Shown here: piece after piece, positions 24,229 to 35,531 of the stretch
How the letters are laid out: every line of letters starts with the position of its first letter
How positions within the stretch are numbered: the stretch's first letter is position 1
Origin: Nordella sp. HKS 07
GTDB lineage: Bacteria > Pseudomonadota > Alphaproteobacteria > Rhizobiales > Aestuariivirgaceae
Assembly: GCF_011046735.1 (NCBI RefSeq)
Contig: NZ_CP049258.1
Span: forward strand, 4,544,001 to 4,608,000
Direction: 5' to 3'
DNA length: 64,000 bases
Notes under the pieces: model-generated
The model's input: the letters and a program-made list of their open reading frames with translations, nothing else
The model's database searches: none
Told to the model about the DNA's origin: nothing
Position numbers and translations under genes: made by a program

Positions 24229-25902
24229 TCACGCCGGCGAGATCGCCAGCTGATCGCCAAAGATGTAGAGCGTCGGGTGGATCTCGAAGCCTTGCACCCG
24301 CTTGTCATAAGCGGCGTACACCGAGCGCCACAGCGGCTGGGTGATCGGCCCGTCTTCGAGCATGATTGCCTCGAGCTCGCCCAATATCTCGCGCCGTTTG
24401 TCGACATCGAGAGTGCCTTCAGCCTTGCCGAGCAATTCATCGAACTGTTTGTTCGAATAGCGCGACTCGTTCCACGGCACGCCGGTGCGATAGGCGAGCG
24501 CCAGCACCATGAAGCCGAGCGGGCGGTGGGTCCATTCGGTGAAGCCGAAGGGCACTTCCGTCCACACTTCCCAGAACTTCGCCGAGGGCAGGACGTTGAT
24601 CTTGGCGCGGATATTGCCGGCCTTCCACTGTTCCGCCATCGCCTCGACCGCCGCCTGCTCCCAGGACGGGTCGGGCTTGCAGTTGATTTCTATGTCGATG
24701 CCATCCGGGTAGCCGGCCTCCGCCAGAAGCTTCTTCGCCTCGTCGGGCTTGTAGCCGAGCGGTTCGATTTTCTTGTAGTCGGGATGCACCGTGCAGACAT
24801 GGTGATGCTCCGCCGCCTGGCCGACGCCTTTATGAGCGATCTGCAGGCACTTCTCCGGATCGGTGGCGTAACGGATCGCCTTGCGCACTTTCGGATCGTC
24901 GAACGGCTTCTGGGTCATCTGCATGCGCGCGACCGCGGTCTGCGCGGTCACCACCTGATGGATGTTCACATGCGGCATGCCCTTATAGAGATCGAACTGC
25001 TCGATATTGCCCTGATAGATGCCCTCGACCTGCTTCGAGGCGAGAGCTGCCGCGACCGCCGCCGGATTGTCGCCGAGATCGATGAACTGCAGCTCATCGA
25101 GATAGCCTGCCGCGTCGGGACGGCGCTTGAACACGGCCTTGCGGCCGACTTCAAGTTCGACGAGGTCGAAGGCTTCGGTGCCATTCGAGCCGATGGCGAA
25201 GACGCCGTTCTCGGCCGGATCGAGCATCAGGAAGGGATAGTGGAAGAGATGTTCAGGCACCGCGACCTGGGGCTGCGCGAGATTGAGGACGAGTGTCTTC
25301 GGGTCCTTGACCTCGATCGCATTGGCGTCCCACAATTCGGTGGTCATCACCGGATTGCCCTTGTCGTCCTTCGTGCCGGTATCGATCTCCTTGAGCATAT
25401 AGCCCTTCATGAGGCCGACGACCGAGGAACCGACTTTCGGATCGAGGCAGTGCTTGATGTTCCAGGCCGCCTGGTCGGCGGTGAAATCCTCGCCCTTGCG
25501 CCATTTGGCGTCCTTCTTGATGTGCAGGGTCCAGGTCTTGAGGTCTTCCGAGGCCTCCCATTTTTCGCACAGATGCGGGCGTGTTACATTGTCGACACCG
25601 GTCCGGGTGAGATAGCCGCAGACCTGACGCACCACATTGGAGTCATAGACCCACGAGAAGGTATGCGGATTATCGACTTTCGGAATGCGCTGGGCGATCT
25701 TGAGCGTGCCACCCTTTGGCATGTCCTGAGCCATGGCTGGCGGCGCCAGAGGCTCGCCGGTGATCTTGCCGGCCCACATATAGGCCGCGCCCGACGACAT
25801 GCCGAGCAGGCTCGCATAGCGAACGAATTCGCGCCGGTCTATTTTCTTGTCCGCGAGCTGCTGTTTGAGCCGCGGAATCCAGATATGCTCTTTGTCTGAC
25901 AT
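24229..25902 (-). CDS. ABC transporter substrate-binding protein, peptide/opine family 5
   Basis: 557 residues from ATG 25902, which follows GGAGGGAGG. The N-terminus is unusual: 20 charged residues, then a Tat-like DRREFVRYASLLGMSSGAAYMWAG before the mature domain (GGTLKIAQRIPKVDNPHTFSW). Typical SBP_bac_5 blocks follow: GYLTRTG, PHLCEKWEASEDLKTWTLHIKKDAKWRKGEDFTADQAAWNIKH and FDDPKVRKAIRYATD. It should bind peptides or similar amines in the periplasm after folded Tat export. It is the last gene of the dipeptide ABC operon, 169 bases after the amidase. Confidence 0.88.
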   Translation of the reverse strand: MSDKEHIWIPRLKQQLADKKIDRREFVRYASLLGMSSGAAYMWAGKITGEPLAPPAMAQDMPKGGTLKIAQRIPKVDNPHTFSWVYDSNVVRQVCGYLTRTGVDNVTRPHLCEKWEASEDLKTWTLHIKKDAKWRKGEDFTADQAAWNIKHCLDPKVGSSVVGLMKGYMLKEIDTGTKDDKGNPVMTTELWDANAIEVKDPKTLVLNLAQPQVAVPEHLFHYPFLMLDPAENGVFAIGSNGTEAFDLVELEVGRKAVFKRRPDAAGYLDELQFIDLGDNPAAVAAALASKQVEGIYQGNIEQFDLYKGMPHVNIHQVVTAQTAVARMQMTQKPFDDPKVRKAIRYATDPEKCLQIAHKGVGQAAEHHHVCTVHPDYKKIEPLGYKPDEAKKLLAEAGYPDGIDIEINCKPDPSWEQAAVEAMAEQWKAGNIRAKINVLPSAKFWEVWTEVPFGFTEWTHRPLGFMVLALAYRTGVPWNESRYSNKQFDELLGKAEGTLDVDKRREILGELEAIMLEDGPITQPLWRSVYAAYDKRVQGFEIHPTLYIFGDQLAISPA

Positions 25903-26071
25903 AGTCCTTATCCTCCCTCCCATTGGGGTTCTTCTTCCACAAGAGATGAATGTCGCGCCGTTGTGTCGGACGCTTTTTTCTTTGCGCATTGCGCGCTCGT
26001 ACGAAGCCTATCACCCTCGCCGGATTAGGCAAATGGTGAAAGGAACTTACGCCTTACCAACAAGCCGCCGG

Positions 26072-27529
26072 CTAGAAAGAGCCGGGCGGCGGCACGAAAC
26101 CATGATACTCCCGTTCCAGAAGTTCGGCAAAGCGCAGTGTCGTCAGATCTCCATACTGCTTTGTAATGATCTGGATCCCGGCCGGCAGGCCCTCGGGTGT
26201 CAGCCCCATGGGGGCGACGGTGGAGGGCAAGTAGAAGCCGCCGGAATAGCCGGCCCAGAAGAGCTGGTCGGTCGTCGGCACCTGCCGCCCATTGACTGTG
26301 ATCGTCCGCTCGTGGCGTTCGCCCTTCTGGTCATGCGGGAAGGCGGCTGAGGCCGCCGCCGGACAGATGAGCACGTCCCAATCGGCGAAGAACTGATCCC
26401 ACAGCAGGCGCATTTGATGGCGCCGCTCATTCGCCAGGAGCCAGGACCGGTGCGGCAGCACATTGGCCCGGGTCATCTGGGCGAAATAGCTGTTGTCCTC
26501 GGCCGCGAAGTCTTCCGCCAGTTTGCGGTTGGCGGCGAAATCCTGGTCGTTCAGCCGCCGGCTCGTCGCTGAGCGCAGGAGCCGGATATAGATGTCCATC
26601 GCCTCGCGCGTCGAGAATTGCGGCCTGGCCGTCATGGAGAGGCGCTTCACCCGCTTCGCCAGAAACTGGGCGAGCTTGCCGATGAGGTCCTGCACCGGCT
26701 GATCGACTTCACTCACCGGATCGTTCAGCATCACCGCGACGCGGAAGTCCTTCAATGAAGTCTGCGAGGCGGACGGCAGATTGAGGCGCAAGGCCCGTGC
26801 CTCGACGCCGTCAGGCCCGGCCAGAAGCTTCAGCATCGCGGTGAGATCCCGGGCGCTGCGCGCCATGGGACCGGCGACGGAGATGTCGCTGGGACTGACG
26901 ATGCCGGGCAGGAACTGGCCGCGCATCGGCACGATGCCATAGGTCGGCTTATGGCCGTAGACGCCGCAGTAATGCGCAGGATTGCGGATCGAGGCGCCGA
27001 TGTCGGAGCCGACCTCGAGCGCGCTCATGCCGGTGGCGAGCGCCACCGCAGATCCCCCCGATGATCCGCCGGGTGAGCGCGCTTTGTCCCATGGATTGTT
27101 GGTCGTGCCATAGATGGCATTGAAGCTCTGCCAGTCGGAGAGCATCAAGGGCACATTGGTCTTGCCGAGTATGATGGCGCCCGCATCGGTGAGGCGGGTA
27201 AGGGCGACGGCGTCCGATCCCGCGATGTTTCCGGCAAAGCGCGGGTCGCCCCAGGTCGTTGGCGTCCCGGTCCAGTCGAAGCTCTCCTTGATGGTCATCG
27301 GCACACCGTCGAAGATGCCCTTGGGCGTGCCCGCCTTCAGACGCCTGTCGGACGCCACAGCAGCCTTGCGGGCCCGTGCGATGTCGCTGACGATCACCGC
27401 ATTGAGCGACGAATTATGTTTTTCGATTTGCGTCCAGGCGAGATCGAGAAGCTCGCGCGCGCTGATCTTGCCGCTGCGCAGGAGGCGCGCCTGGTCGATG
27501 GCTGATCTGAGATGTAAGGACAGGGGCAT
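26072..27529 (-). CDS. Amidase signature family enzyme
   Basis: 485 residues. The Ser-cisSer-Lys triad is complete: Lys in PMTIKESFDW, cis-Ser in RSPGGSSGGSAVALA and the nucleophile Ser in EVGSDIGASIRNPAHYCG. C-terminal residues include MGLTPEGLPAGIQI, conserved in the family. It hydrolyses an amide bond in the cytoplasm; the substrate class is unknown. It is encoded between the ATPase and binding-protein genes of the ABC operon, which suggests it processes an imported amide or short peptide. Its ATG is eight bases after the ATPase stop and shows no good ribosome site, so translation probably depends on coupling. Confidence 0.88.
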   Translation of the reverse strand: MPLSLHLRSAIDQARLLRSGKISARELLDLAWTQIEKHNSSLNAVIVSDIARARKAAVASDRRLKAGTPKGIFDGVPMTIKESFDWTGTPTTWGDPRFAGNIAGSDAVALTRLTDAGAIILGKTNVPLMLSDWQSFNAIYGTTNNPWDKARSPGGSSGGSAVALATGMSALEVGSDIGASIRNPAHYCGVYGHKPTYGIVPMRGQFLPGIVSPSDISVAGPMARSARDLTAMLKLLAGPDGVEARALRLNLPSASQTSLKDFRVAVMLNDPVSEVDQPVQDLIGKLAQFLAKRVKRLSMTARPQFSTREAMDIYIRLLRSATSRRLNDQDFAANRKLAEDFAAEDNSYFAQMTRANVLPHRSWLLANERRHQMRLLWDQFFADWDVLICPAAASAAFPHDQKGERHERTITVNGRQVPTTDQLFWAGYSGGFYLPSTVAPMGLTPEGLPAGIQIITKQYGDLTTLRFAELLEREYHGFVPPPGSF

Positions 27530-27537
27530 GATTTGGG

Positions 27538-29647
<2,110 letters not shown>

Positions 29648-29660
29648 CGTTCTAGCTCCC

Positions 29661-30617
29661 TCAGTCACGCAGTGAGATTTCGCGCAGGCCGTCGGCGAGT
29701 AGATTGAGGCCAAGCACCAAAGAGGATATGGCGAGCGCCGGCCATATCATGGCATTGGCCGCGATAGAGCCGAAACCACGCACCTCGGCGATCATCTTGC
29801 CCCAGTCCGGATCGGGTGGCGGCAGGCCGAGGCTCAGGAAGCCGAGAACAGCAATGGCGATGATCACATAGCCAAGCCGCAGGCAGGAATCGACGATGAG
29901 CGGTCCGCGGGCATTCGGAAGCAGCTCAACCAGCATGATGTAGAGTGGTCTCTCGCCGCGTACTTCGGCGGCGGCAATGTAATCGCGGGTTTTGAGGTCA
30001 AGGACGAGGCCCCGCACGATGCGGGCCACTTGCGGTGCGACGCTGAAGGTGATCGCAAAGATGATGATGATGCCCGAGACGACGACGCCACTCATCCCCA
30101 ATGATTTTCCGAGGTATCTGCCGACATCAGAATTCGGTCCAAAATTCGTGAGAATGACAAGATAAAGCACCATTTGCGGGAAGGAGAGCAGGACATTGCC
30201 GAAGAACGAGATGATTTCATCCCACCAGCCGCCGCGATAGCCGGCCATCACGCCAAGCAGCATGCCGACGGAATAGGCGACGATGGTGGCAAGGATCGAC
30301 CAGAACAGCACGAGGCGCGATCCATAGATGAGGCGCGAAAGAATATCGCGGCCTTTGTCATCAGTGCCCAGCCAATAGAGGCCGCCATCTGGCGAAGGCG
30401 AAAGAGCTGGCTTCAGTAGATCGGGTGCCGATTGCGCCAGGGGGTCGCGCAGCGGCATGAGGTCGGCGCCAAGCGCCATGGCGATCCAGAACAGCACCAG
30501 GAAGGCGCCGAACATTCCGATATAGGATTCGCGCAACAGCGCCAGCGACTTGACGAACCGGACAAGCGGGTGACGTCGCTTGGGCATCTCGCTCGCCGGT
30601 GCACTCGTTGCGGTCAT
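29661..30617 (-). CDS. ABC transporter permease, DppC family
   Basis: 318 residues with about six transmembrane segments. An N-terminal DppC/OppC extension (RHPLVRFVKSLALLRESYIGMFGAFLVLFW) leads to GTDDKGRDILSRLIYGSRLVL and then the ATPase-contacting EAA loop EVRGERPLYIMLVELLPNARGPLIVDSCL. The closing DPDWGKMIAEVRG block is typical. It forms the inner-membrane channel with the DppB-type protein. It is encoded second in the operon, 11 bases after dppB and 13 bases before the ATPase. Confidence 0.92.
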   Translation of the reverse strand: MTATSAPASEMPKRRHPLVRFVKSLALLRESYIGMFGAFLVLFWIAMALGADLMPLRDPLAQSAPDLLKPALSPSPDGGLYWLGTDDKGRDILSRLIYGSRLVLFWSILATIVAYSVGMLLGVMAGYRGGWWDEIISFFGNVLLSFPQMVLYLVILTNFGPNSDVGRYLGKSLGMSGVVVSGIIIIFAITFSVAPQVARIVRGLVLDLKTRDYIAAAEVRGERPLYIMLVELLPNARGPLIVDSCLRLGYVIIAIAVLGFLSLGLPPPDPDWGKMIAEVRGFGSIAANAMIWPALAISSLVLGLNLLADGLREISLRD

Positions 30618-30628
30618 GGGCCAGATCC

Positions 30629-31561
30629 TTATGCGAAGCGGATGCGCGGATTGAGATAGGTGTAACCGACATCGGAAATAAATTGCGACAGGACGGCGAC
30701 GAAGACGGCAACCATTGCGCCGGCCTGCACGATATAGATGTCGCCGAAGAGGGCGGCGTCATAGATCGCTTTGCCGAAACCATCATAGGCAAAGAACACT
30801 TCAGTCACGATGATGCCGGAAAGCAGATAATTGAGTTGCAGGATCATGACGGTGAATGGCGCGATCAGCGCATTGCGTAGCGCATGCTTAACCACCACTT
30901 GCCGGTAAGGTAGTCCTTTCAGGACGGCGGTGCGCACATATTGCGATGTCATGACTTCGGCCATCGAGGCCCGTGTCATACGTGTGTAGTAGCCGAAATT
31001 ATAAATGACGAGCACCATCACGGGCAATACAAGCTCAATCCATCTGAAGCCGGTGGAGAAGGAAGAGGAGCCGGGCAGCCAGTCGAGCCAGTAGACGAAG
31101 ATGGCGACCAGGAAAGTTGCGGATGCGAATTCGGGAATCGAGGTGGTGAGCACCGAGGCGACGGTAATGATGCGATCGCGCGGACCGCCCTCATTGATGC
31201 CGGACAGCACGCCGAGGATCAGCGAGATGATCGCGGTGATAAGGAAGACGCATAGGCCGAGTATGGCGGTATTGGCGAGGCGCGGCGCCAGGAATTCCAG
31301 CACTGGGCGGTTGAATTGCGCCGACACCTTCCAGTCGCCTGTGATGAAGCCGTAAAGCCAGCTGAAATAGCGCACGATGAGGGGACGGTTGTAACCATTC
31401 TCCTCCAGCCAGTGGAGGCGGCCTTCCATCGGCGAGTAGGGACCGAGCACGCGCGCGGCGAGCGCCAGCTTGTCTCCCTCGAAGATCAGGAAAAGCAGAA
31501 TCGAGATCACGATCATGATCAAGATCATCGACGCGAGGCGCCGGCCAGCTAGTAACAGCAT
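30629..31561 (-). CDS. ABC transporter permease, DppB family
   Basis: 310 residues, six transmembrane segments. Seen are the N-terminal membrane segment RLASMILIMIVISILLFLIFE, the periplasmic part with PLIVRYFSWLYGFITGDW (matching the family's YxxWL..lhGDlG pattern), the EAA loop YVRTAVLKGLPYRQVVVKHALRNALIAP and DVGYTYLNPRIRF at the end. It is the first gene of the ABC operon, so the operon promoter lies to the right of 31561. The HU gene follows that promoter region on the same strand. Confidence 0.92.
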   Translation of the reverse strand: MLLLAGRRLASMILIMIVISILLFLIFEGDKLALAARVLGPYSPMEGRLHWLEENGYNRPLIVRYFSWLYGFITGDWKVSAQFNRPVLEFLAPRLANTAILGLCVFLITAIISLILGVLSGINEGGPRDRIITVASVLTTSIPEFASATFLVAIFVYWLDWLPGSSSFSTGFRWIELVLPVMVLVIYNFGYYTRMTRASMAEVMTSQYVRTAVLKGLPYRQVVVKHALRNALIAPFTVMILQLNYLLSGIIVTEVFFAYDGFGKAIYDAALFGDIYIVQAGAMVAVFVAVLSQFISDVGYTYLNPRIRFA

Positions 31562-31654
31562 CCCTCACCCTGCCTGTTTTTGTATTTTTGTTGGCGAGGA
31601 TCATAGGATCAATCAAACAAGCTAAGCAAGCATTTGCGTCGCTCAACAGCCTTA

Positions 31655-31690
31655 AAACGAAACGGCCCCGCGATGAGCGAGGCCGTCATG
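31655..31690 (-). terminator. Rho-independent terminator of the HU gene
   Basis: The stem is formed by ACGGCC (31662-31667) and GGCCGT (31681-31686), extended by a partly paired GC-rich interior, and on the minus strand it is followed by TTCGTTTT. It lies 20 bases beyond the HU stop. Confidence 0.75.
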
Positions 31691-31709
31691 ACGTCGGACT
31701 GCGAAAGCT

Positions 31710-32009
31710 TCAGATAGCTTCCTTGAGTTCCTTGGCGGCGCGGAAGGCAACCTTCTTCGAGGCCTTGATCTTGATGGCTTCGCCGGTGGCGGGGTTGCGG
31801 CCCATGCGCGCCGGACGCTTGCGGACCTGCAGGATGCCAAGGCCGGTCACGCGCACCTTGTTGCCTTTCTTCAGGTGCTTGACGACGAGGTCGACGAAAG
31901 CGCCGAGGAATTCCGTGGAGGCCTTCTTCGACATCTCATGCTTCTCGGCAAGTTCCGCTGCCACTTTCGACAGGGGAATCGTCACCACTTTCACTTTATC
32001 ATCAGCCAT
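31710..32009 (-). CDS. HU family nucleoid DNA-binding protein
   Basis: 99 residues. Seen: VTIPLSKVAAELAEKHEMSKKASTEFLGAFVDLV helices, VRVTGLGILQVRKRPARMGRNPATGEAIKIKASKKVAFRAAKELKEAI with the proline-tipped DNA arm (RNPATGE). HU dimers bend and compact DNA. This one carries a longer acidic N-terminus (MADDKVKVV) than E. coli HU and resembles the HU-like paralogues of rhizobia. AGGAG precedes the ATG. The gene is monocistronic, between two terminators. Confidence 0.93.
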   Translation of the reverse strand: MADDKVKVVTIPLSKVAAELAEKHEMSKKASTEFLGAFVDLVVKHLKKGNKVRVTGLGILQVRKRPARMGRNPATGEAIKIKASKKVAFRAAKELKEAI

Positions 32010-32215
32010 CTATTTGCTCCTTGCTTGCTGAATTCTGTGAATCGAGCCCTAGCGCATGCGTTGATTCGTGAAAACCCTTATTTTCATGGGTTTTTGCGCC
32101 GCACACGCCGAAAAACGCCCATTTGGCGGGTCGAATCCACTCCCTCCTCCTGAGGAGACCGGCGCCTGCCGGCCCCGCGTTCTGGACCCCGGGCGTGCAA
32201 GAAGCAGGGAAATCA

Positions 32216-32258
32216 GGCAAAAAAACAGCAGGATAGAGGTGGTCCACCATCCTGCTGT
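32216..32258 (-). terminator. Rho-independent terminator of the FAD oxidoreductase gene
   Basis: A perfect 10-bp stem (ACAGCAGGAT and ATCCTGCTGT) is followed on the minus strand by seven Ts. It is 27 bases past the stop of the oxidoreductase. Confidence 0.9.
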
Positions 32259-32284
32259 AACACTTTATGGTGGGTTAGGGACGC

Positions 32285-33634
32285 CTACACCCAGGGACAA
32301 TTGGAGTTGCGGTCGCCGAAAGTCCTTCCCTGGGCGAAGCGGGTGAAGGCGAAGGGAGAAAGCTCCGGCACCGGTTCGCCCGAGACCAAATGGCGGGCGA
32401 CGAGCTTGCCGACGCCGATCATCTTATAGCCGTGGTTCGAGTCGGCGATCATGTAGCCATTGTCGGCCACCCAGTCGAAGATCGGCACCGAGTCCGGCGT
32501 GAAGGCGCCGATGCCGCCATTGCGGCGCTGCTTGAACTGGCTGCCATAGTTCTTGAATTGGTCGAACAGATAGGCGAGCGTCGCCATGTAGTAGTCCTTG
32601 AACCACGCATCGGCCTGATAGAGATCGTTGGCGTGGCCATAGGGATCGAGTACCGCCTTGGGGCCCATCTTGATCGGGATGGTGCCGCCCTGTACGCCCG
32701 GAGCCCCGGCGCGCTCGGCCGCATAGCGCACATACATATAGAAGTGCTGATCCGGGAATTTGTGGCCGTCCTCGGTGATGACCGGCGTGTTCATCAGCTC
32801 GACATGGAGAACCGGCGGGTCCTTGTCGTCGCCGGTGCGGTATTTGTGGCCATCCTTGAGGAGCACCTCGCCTTCGAGGAGGCGCCAATAGGTCCACATG
32901 TCGGCATCCTTGACGACGCCGCCGTCCGGATAGCGCATGTCGAGCTTGTTGGGCAGGCCCAGCCAGTCCCAGTGCTTGGTGATCCAGGCGCCGGCGCAGA
33001 TCACCACCGCATCGGCTTTGATCGTGCCGTCCGAGGTGAGGACGCCGGTGATGCGGCCATTATGCATGTCGTAGCCTTCGACCGTGATGCCGGTGAAAGA
33101 GCGCACGCCCCACTGGTCGCACTTCTCCTTGAGCGCCCTGACCGCGGTATGGGTGCCGGCATAGCCCGACGGGATCTCGTGCAGAACGACATCGGCCTTG
33201 TCGACATTGAAGTCCGGCCAGATCTTCTTGAGGAAGCTCTTTGCCTCCTTGCCGACATACATGTCCGACTTGTAACCGGCGGCGTTCTGGCTCTTGTGCA
33301 TCTTCTCGTAGTCGGCCTGCTGGTTGCCTTCGCCGACCGACACATAGCCCACCTGCTGGAAGCCGAAATTGACCGGGTCCGATTCCCACACATCGACCGA
33401 ATGGCGCAGGATATTGTGGATCGGCGAGGTCATGTAGAGGTTGCGCACGCAGCCGCAGGCGATGCCGGTGGCGCCCGCACCCGGCCCTGTCTTGTCGATG
33501 AGCACGACATCCGAGCCCTTGCCCTTGCCGGAGCGCTCGAGCTCCATGGCCAGATGCCAGGCCGTCGACATGCCGTGCATGCCCATGCCGACGACGACAT
33601 AGGCGGCTGATTTGGGTAGATGCGCTGTGGTCAT
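32285..33634 (-). CDS. FAD-dependent oxidoreductase (DAO / sarcosine-oxidase-like)
   Basis: 449 residues. An FAD-binding Rossmann motif opens the chain (YVVVGMGMHGMSTAWHLAMEL, with an unusual GMGMHG in place of GxGxxG), followed by VVLIDKTGPGAGATGIACGCVRNLY, the DAO covalent-flavin region. The closing GIGAFTPDSVPIFDWV and SNHGYKMIGVGKLVARHLVSGEPVPEL are typical of sarcosine or amino acid oxidases. A soluble enzyme that oxidises an amine or imino acid is likely; the substrate is unknown. It is encoded alone, 30 bases downstream of the desaturase on the same strand, and could be co-transcribed with it. Confidence 0.85.
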   Translation of the reverse strand: MTTAHLPKSAAYVVVGMGMHGMSTAWHLAMELERSGKGKGSDVVLIDKTGPGAGATGIACGCVRNLYMTSPIHNILRHSVDVWESDPVNFGFQQVGYVSVGEGNQQADYEKMHKSQNAAGYKSDMYVGKEAKSFLKKIWPDFNVDKADVVLHEIPSGYAGTHTAVRALKEKCDQWGVRSFTGITVEGYDMHNGRITGVLTSDGTIKADAVVICAGAWITKHWDWLGLPNKLDMRYPDGGVVKDADMWTYWRLLEGEVLLKDGHKYRTGDDKDPPVLHVELMNTPVITEDGHKFPDQHFYMYVRYAAERAGAPGVQGGTIPIKMGPKAVLDPYGHANDLYQADAWFKDYYMATLAYLFDQFKNYGSQFKQRRNGGIGAFTPDSVPIFDWVADNGYMIADSNHGYKMIGVGKLVARHLVSGEPVPELSPFAFTRFAQGRTFGDRNSNCPWV

Positions 33635-33664
33635 GCGTGTTTTCTCCGTAGACTGATTGACTGG

Positions 33665-34582
33665 TTACTTGATGAGCGGGTGGGCGACAGGCTCTTTCGG
33701 CCTGAGGAAATAGCGCCGGAATATCTCGCCATAGCCGTTCATGCGATAGCCGTTGTTCTTGGCGACCAGCGCGTCGCGCTCGGCGCGGTAATAAGCGGGC
33801 AATTCATACCAGGCGAGTCGCGGCCGCGTGTGATGGGCGACATGCAGGTTGTTGTTGAGGAAAAGCAGCGCCCAGAAGGGCGACGCCTCGACGATGATGG
33901 TGCGTTCACCTTCATCCTCCGCCGCCTGATGCTCGCAGAAGGAACGCACCAGCATGAGCGCGACGCCCGGATAGGCAAAGAGCAGGACATACTGCCAGAA
34001 GGGGATGCCGCACACCCAAAGCGCATAGAACAGGGTAACGGCGCAGGCCGGGATGTGGAGAAGCCAGGCGCTGAGGGCGTCGCGATCGCCTTTGACGATG
34101 GCCATGAGGTCGCAAGACCAGAAACGGATGGCGGCGATGATCGGGCCCAGGATCATGCGGCCAGCGAGCGTGTTGTTGAGGGTGTAGAGCTGCTTCATGG
34201 GGGCCGGAAGGCGCGCCCAGCGATCGGGCAGCAGATAATAGGATTCGGGATCGAGCAGCGGATCCGTCAGATGCGCGTCATTGTGATGGGTAAGATGCAG
34301 CTTGCGATAGCGTCGGTAGGGGAACCAGAGGCTCGGATTGACCGATACCAGAAGCTCGTTAACGAGGCGGTTGCGGGTGGGGTGGCCATGCAACACCTCG
34401 TGCTGGAGAGAGCCATGCAGCGCAACCAGATAGGCGGCGATAGGCGCCACCCCCCACCATGGCAGCGTATGGAAGAACCACATCACAAGCGCGAGCAGAC
34501 TGTACATGGCGGCAATAAGAGCAACCGTCGGCCATTCGATCGTGAGCGGCTTGGCGGTCTCGATTTCGCGGGTAAGCAACAT
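33665..34582 (-). CDS. Membrane fatty acid desaturase
   Basis: 305 residues, four or more membrane segments. The three histidine boxes that hold the di-iron centre are present: HEVLHGHPT, HLTHHNDAHL and HVAHHTRP. The enzyme should desaturate or hydroxylate an acyl chain in the inner membrane. It is divergent from the XRE regulator gene at 34686, which leaves 103 bases for both promoters and may place the desaturase under that regulator. No ferredoxin gene is adjacent. Confidence 0.88.
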   Translation of the reverse strand: MLLTREIETAKPLTIEWPTVALIAAMYSLLALVMWFFHTLPWWGVAPIAAYLVALHGSLQHEVLHGHPTRNRLVNELLVSVNPSLWFPYRRYRKLHLTHHNDAHLTDPLLDPESYYLLPDRWARLPAPMKQLYTLNNTLAGRMILGPIIAAIRFWSCDLMAIVKGDRDALSAWLLHIPACAVTLFYALWVCGIPFWQYVLLFAYPGVALMLVRSFCEHQAAEDEGERTIIVEASPFWALLFLNNNLHVAHHTRPRLAWYELPAYYRAERDALVAKNNGYRMNGYGEIFRRYFLRPKEPVAHPLIK

Positions 34583-34685
34583 GTCTCAAATGTATAGGGG
34601 CAACGGGCTTTACCCGCGATGCTACGATGCGCATGATTTGTTTATTCTGATACGCATCCGCGCCAATTGGTGATATTTGTAAACA

Positions 34686-35531
34686 ATGCAGAAGCGGGAC
34701 ACATCCGATATATTTCGCCAACGGCTTCTGGCGCTGATCGAACGTTCCGGACTTTCGCGATCGCAGTTCGCCGCCCGAGCAGGGCTGGACCGATCCACAC
34801 TTTCGCAACTATTATCTGACGTAAACGTCAGATTGCCGCGTACTGAAACCATTGCTCGGATAGCCGCCCGTCATACGGTCTCGATCGACTGGCTGCTCGG
34901 CCTCTCGCAGCAGGATCAGGTCGCGGCCGACATCGTCTCGCAGATGGCAATCGAGCCCGACGCCGGCAGCCCGGCCGATGAGCGGCTCCTGAGCTGGCAT
35001 GAGGAAGCCCGCGGCTACAAGGTGCGCTATGTCCCGGCGACACTGCCCGATCAGGTGAAGACCGAGGCGGTCATCGCCCATGAGACGGGAAGGCTCGAGA
35101 CGACCGCCGCCAAGGCCTGGGCCGGCATCGCGCGCGCCCGGATCATCCACGCCAAGCGCACCGAGCATGAGATCGAGGTATGCTCGACGCTTCAGGGGCT
35201 CGAGGGCTTCGCCCGGGGCGAAGGCATCTGGCGTGGTCTCGAAGCGCCCGAGCGCCTGGAGCAACTCGACCAGGCGGCAAAGCTCGTCGAGGAGCTCTAT
35301 CCCGCCTATCGTTGGTTCCTCTTCGACAACCGTGAGCGCTTCTCGGTGCCGTACACGGTCTTCGGCCCCATGCGCGCCGCAATATATGTCGGCGACATGT
35401 ATTTCGTCTTCACCTCGACGGAGCATATTCGCGAGCTTTCTCGCCATTTCGACAATCTCATCCGCCATGCCCGCATCCAGCCCAATGAGACTGGCAACTA
35501 CATTCGTTCCCTGATGAAGGACCTCCAATGA
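34686..35531 (+). CDS. XRE family transcriptional regulator with large C-terminal domain
   Basis: 281 residues. An N-terminal HTH_3 (residues 10-70: LLALIERSGLSRSQFAARAGLDRSTLSQLLS) is followed by some 200 residues of unrecognised sensory domain ending RWFLFDNRERFSVPYTVFGPMRAAIYVGDMYFVF. The intergenic region upstream carries a TTGTTTA/TAAACAA inverted repeat, and the gene itself contains a 9-bp-arm palindrome at 34814-34833. The stop overlaps the next gene (ATGA), so regulator and binding protein are translated together, which suggests that the second protein feeds the signal to it. Confidence 0.85.
   Translation: MQKRDTSDIFRQRLLALIERSGLSRSQFAARAGLDRSTLSQLLSDVNVRLPRTETIARIAARHTVSIDWLLGLSQQDQVAADIVSQMAIEPDAGSPADERLLSWHEEARGYKVRYVPATLPDQVKTEAVIAHETGRLETTAAKAWAGIARARIIHAKRTEHEIEVCSTLQGLEGFARGEGIWRGLEAPERLEQLDQAAKLVEELYPAYRWFLFDNRERFSVPYTVFGPMRAAIYVGDMYFVFTSTEHIRELSRHFDNLIRHARIQPNETGNYIRSLMKDLQ

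Noticed and set aside
24277-25899. A 540-codon open frame on the plus strand opposite the binding protein
   Set aside because: The minus-strand substrate-binding protein is clear; the plus frame has no recognisable domain.
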